A DNA stretch of 64,000 bases from positions 310,001-374,000 of the forward strand of contig CAWIZO010000005.1 of the NCBI GenBank assembly GCA_963840665.1. Direction: 5' to 3'. The DNA is from DATFTE01 sp963840665 (GTDB lineage Bacteria > Acidobacteriota > Terriglobia > Terriglobales > Acidobacteriaceae). Of the stretch, positions 63,901 through 64,000 are shown one piece after another. The first letter of the stretch is position 1, and each line of letters opens with the position of its first letter. The notes beneath the pieces were generated by a model. The model saw nothing but the letters and a program-made list of their open reading frames with translations. It was not told the DNA's origin and did no database searches. The translations under genes and the position numbers were made by a program.

Positions 63901-64000
63901 CTAGTTGGGCTTGCGGTTCTTGTCAGCCAAGTGACGCAGCACGATGGTGTCGCCGGCGTATTTGAACTTCTCGAGGAATGCCGCTTCCTGCCCAAAGGTG
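63901..64000 (-). CDS. C-terminal end of an unidentified gene (partial)
   Basis: On the minus strand an open frame enters from beyond the window edge and ends at a TAG (63901-63903): ...TFGQEAAFLEKFKYAGDTI then VLRHLADKNRKPN. It appears protein-like but is too short to assign. It is convergent with the SIS gene, with only 2 bases between the stops. Confidence 0.4.
   Translation of the reverse strand, partial: TFGQEAAFLEKFKYAGDTIVLRHLADKNRKPN

Overview
The window looks like chromosomal DNA of an Acidobacteriota member (Terriglobia/Koribacter-like). This is inferred from family content, not from a database search. It carries three very large Oar-type TonB-dependent receptors with N-terminal carboxypeptidase-regulatory-like domains, two secreted GloVer tandem-repeat proteins, a FecR/DUF6600-type protein with a Gly/Ser/Asn-rich tail, ResB/CcsA cytochrome c biogenesis, and many Tat or Sec exported enzymes. 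Base composition is uniformly fairly GC-rich. No phage, IS element, plasmid gene or CRISPR array was seen.

Layout. (1) 0.5-6.1 kb: resB-ccsA, then a histidine kinase and an NtrC-type response regulator. (2) 6.2-9.2 kb: a small LuxR-type HTH gene divergent from an ECF sigma factor and its zinc-finger anti-sigma factor. (3) 9.3-21 kb: an Oar-like receptor, a CMD/AhpD-like protein, two GloVer proteins flanking an Asp-box (BNR) protein, a YceI protein and an exported protein of unknown function. (4) 21.4-28.2 kb: FecR/DUF6600 protein, a second NtrC regulator/kinase pair, and a LysR regulator. (5) 28.4-33.1 kb: an amtB-glnB-glnD nitrogen operon. (6) 33.1-42.2 kb: a catabolic and electron-transfer neighbourhood with a permease, a 4,5-dihydroxyphthalate-decarboxylase-like protein, a Tat-exported dienelactone-hydrolase-like protein lacking its nucleophile and histidine, a cytochrome c/beta-propeller fusion, a small cytochrome c, an IclR regulator, a Tat-exported thiamine-diphosphate enzyme and another cytochrome c. 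(7) 42.4-49.4 kb: second Oar receptor, zinc-ribbon and Nudix genes, a secreted unknown, an internally deleted galE remnant and galM. (8) 49.5-63.9 kb: an amino-sugar/galactoside module with a third Oar receptor, an exported amidohydrolase, a GH36-like alpha-galactosidase, a PfkB kinase, an AgaS-like SIS isomerase, a DeoR repressor, a decayed ABC substrate-binding gene, an FAH-family enzyme, tRNA-Pro, nagA and a GlmS-like (NagB-II type) SIS deaminase.

How it fits together. The last module reads as uptake of a GalNAc/galactoside-containing glycan (receptor), exported hydrolysis (GH36), deacetylation (NagA), deamination/isomerisation (AgaS and GlmS-like SIS proteins) and phosphorylation (PfkB), controlled by a DeoR protein with TTTCGTTT-type boxes before its own gene and similar boxes before the receptor/amidohydrolase pair. 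The 33-42 kb module suggests periplasmic alpha-keto or aromatic acid chemistry linked to c-type cytochromes, which the resB-ccsA genes would help mature.

A caution for the whole window: at least seven otherwise well-preserved genes (resB, ccsA, the BNR gene, a DUF6572-like gene, the TPP enzyme, a cytochrome c, the terminal SIS gene) contain one to three single-base frameshifts with conserved protein sequence continuing in the new frame. Indel errors in the assembly are the simplest explanation, though I cannot exclude real decay.
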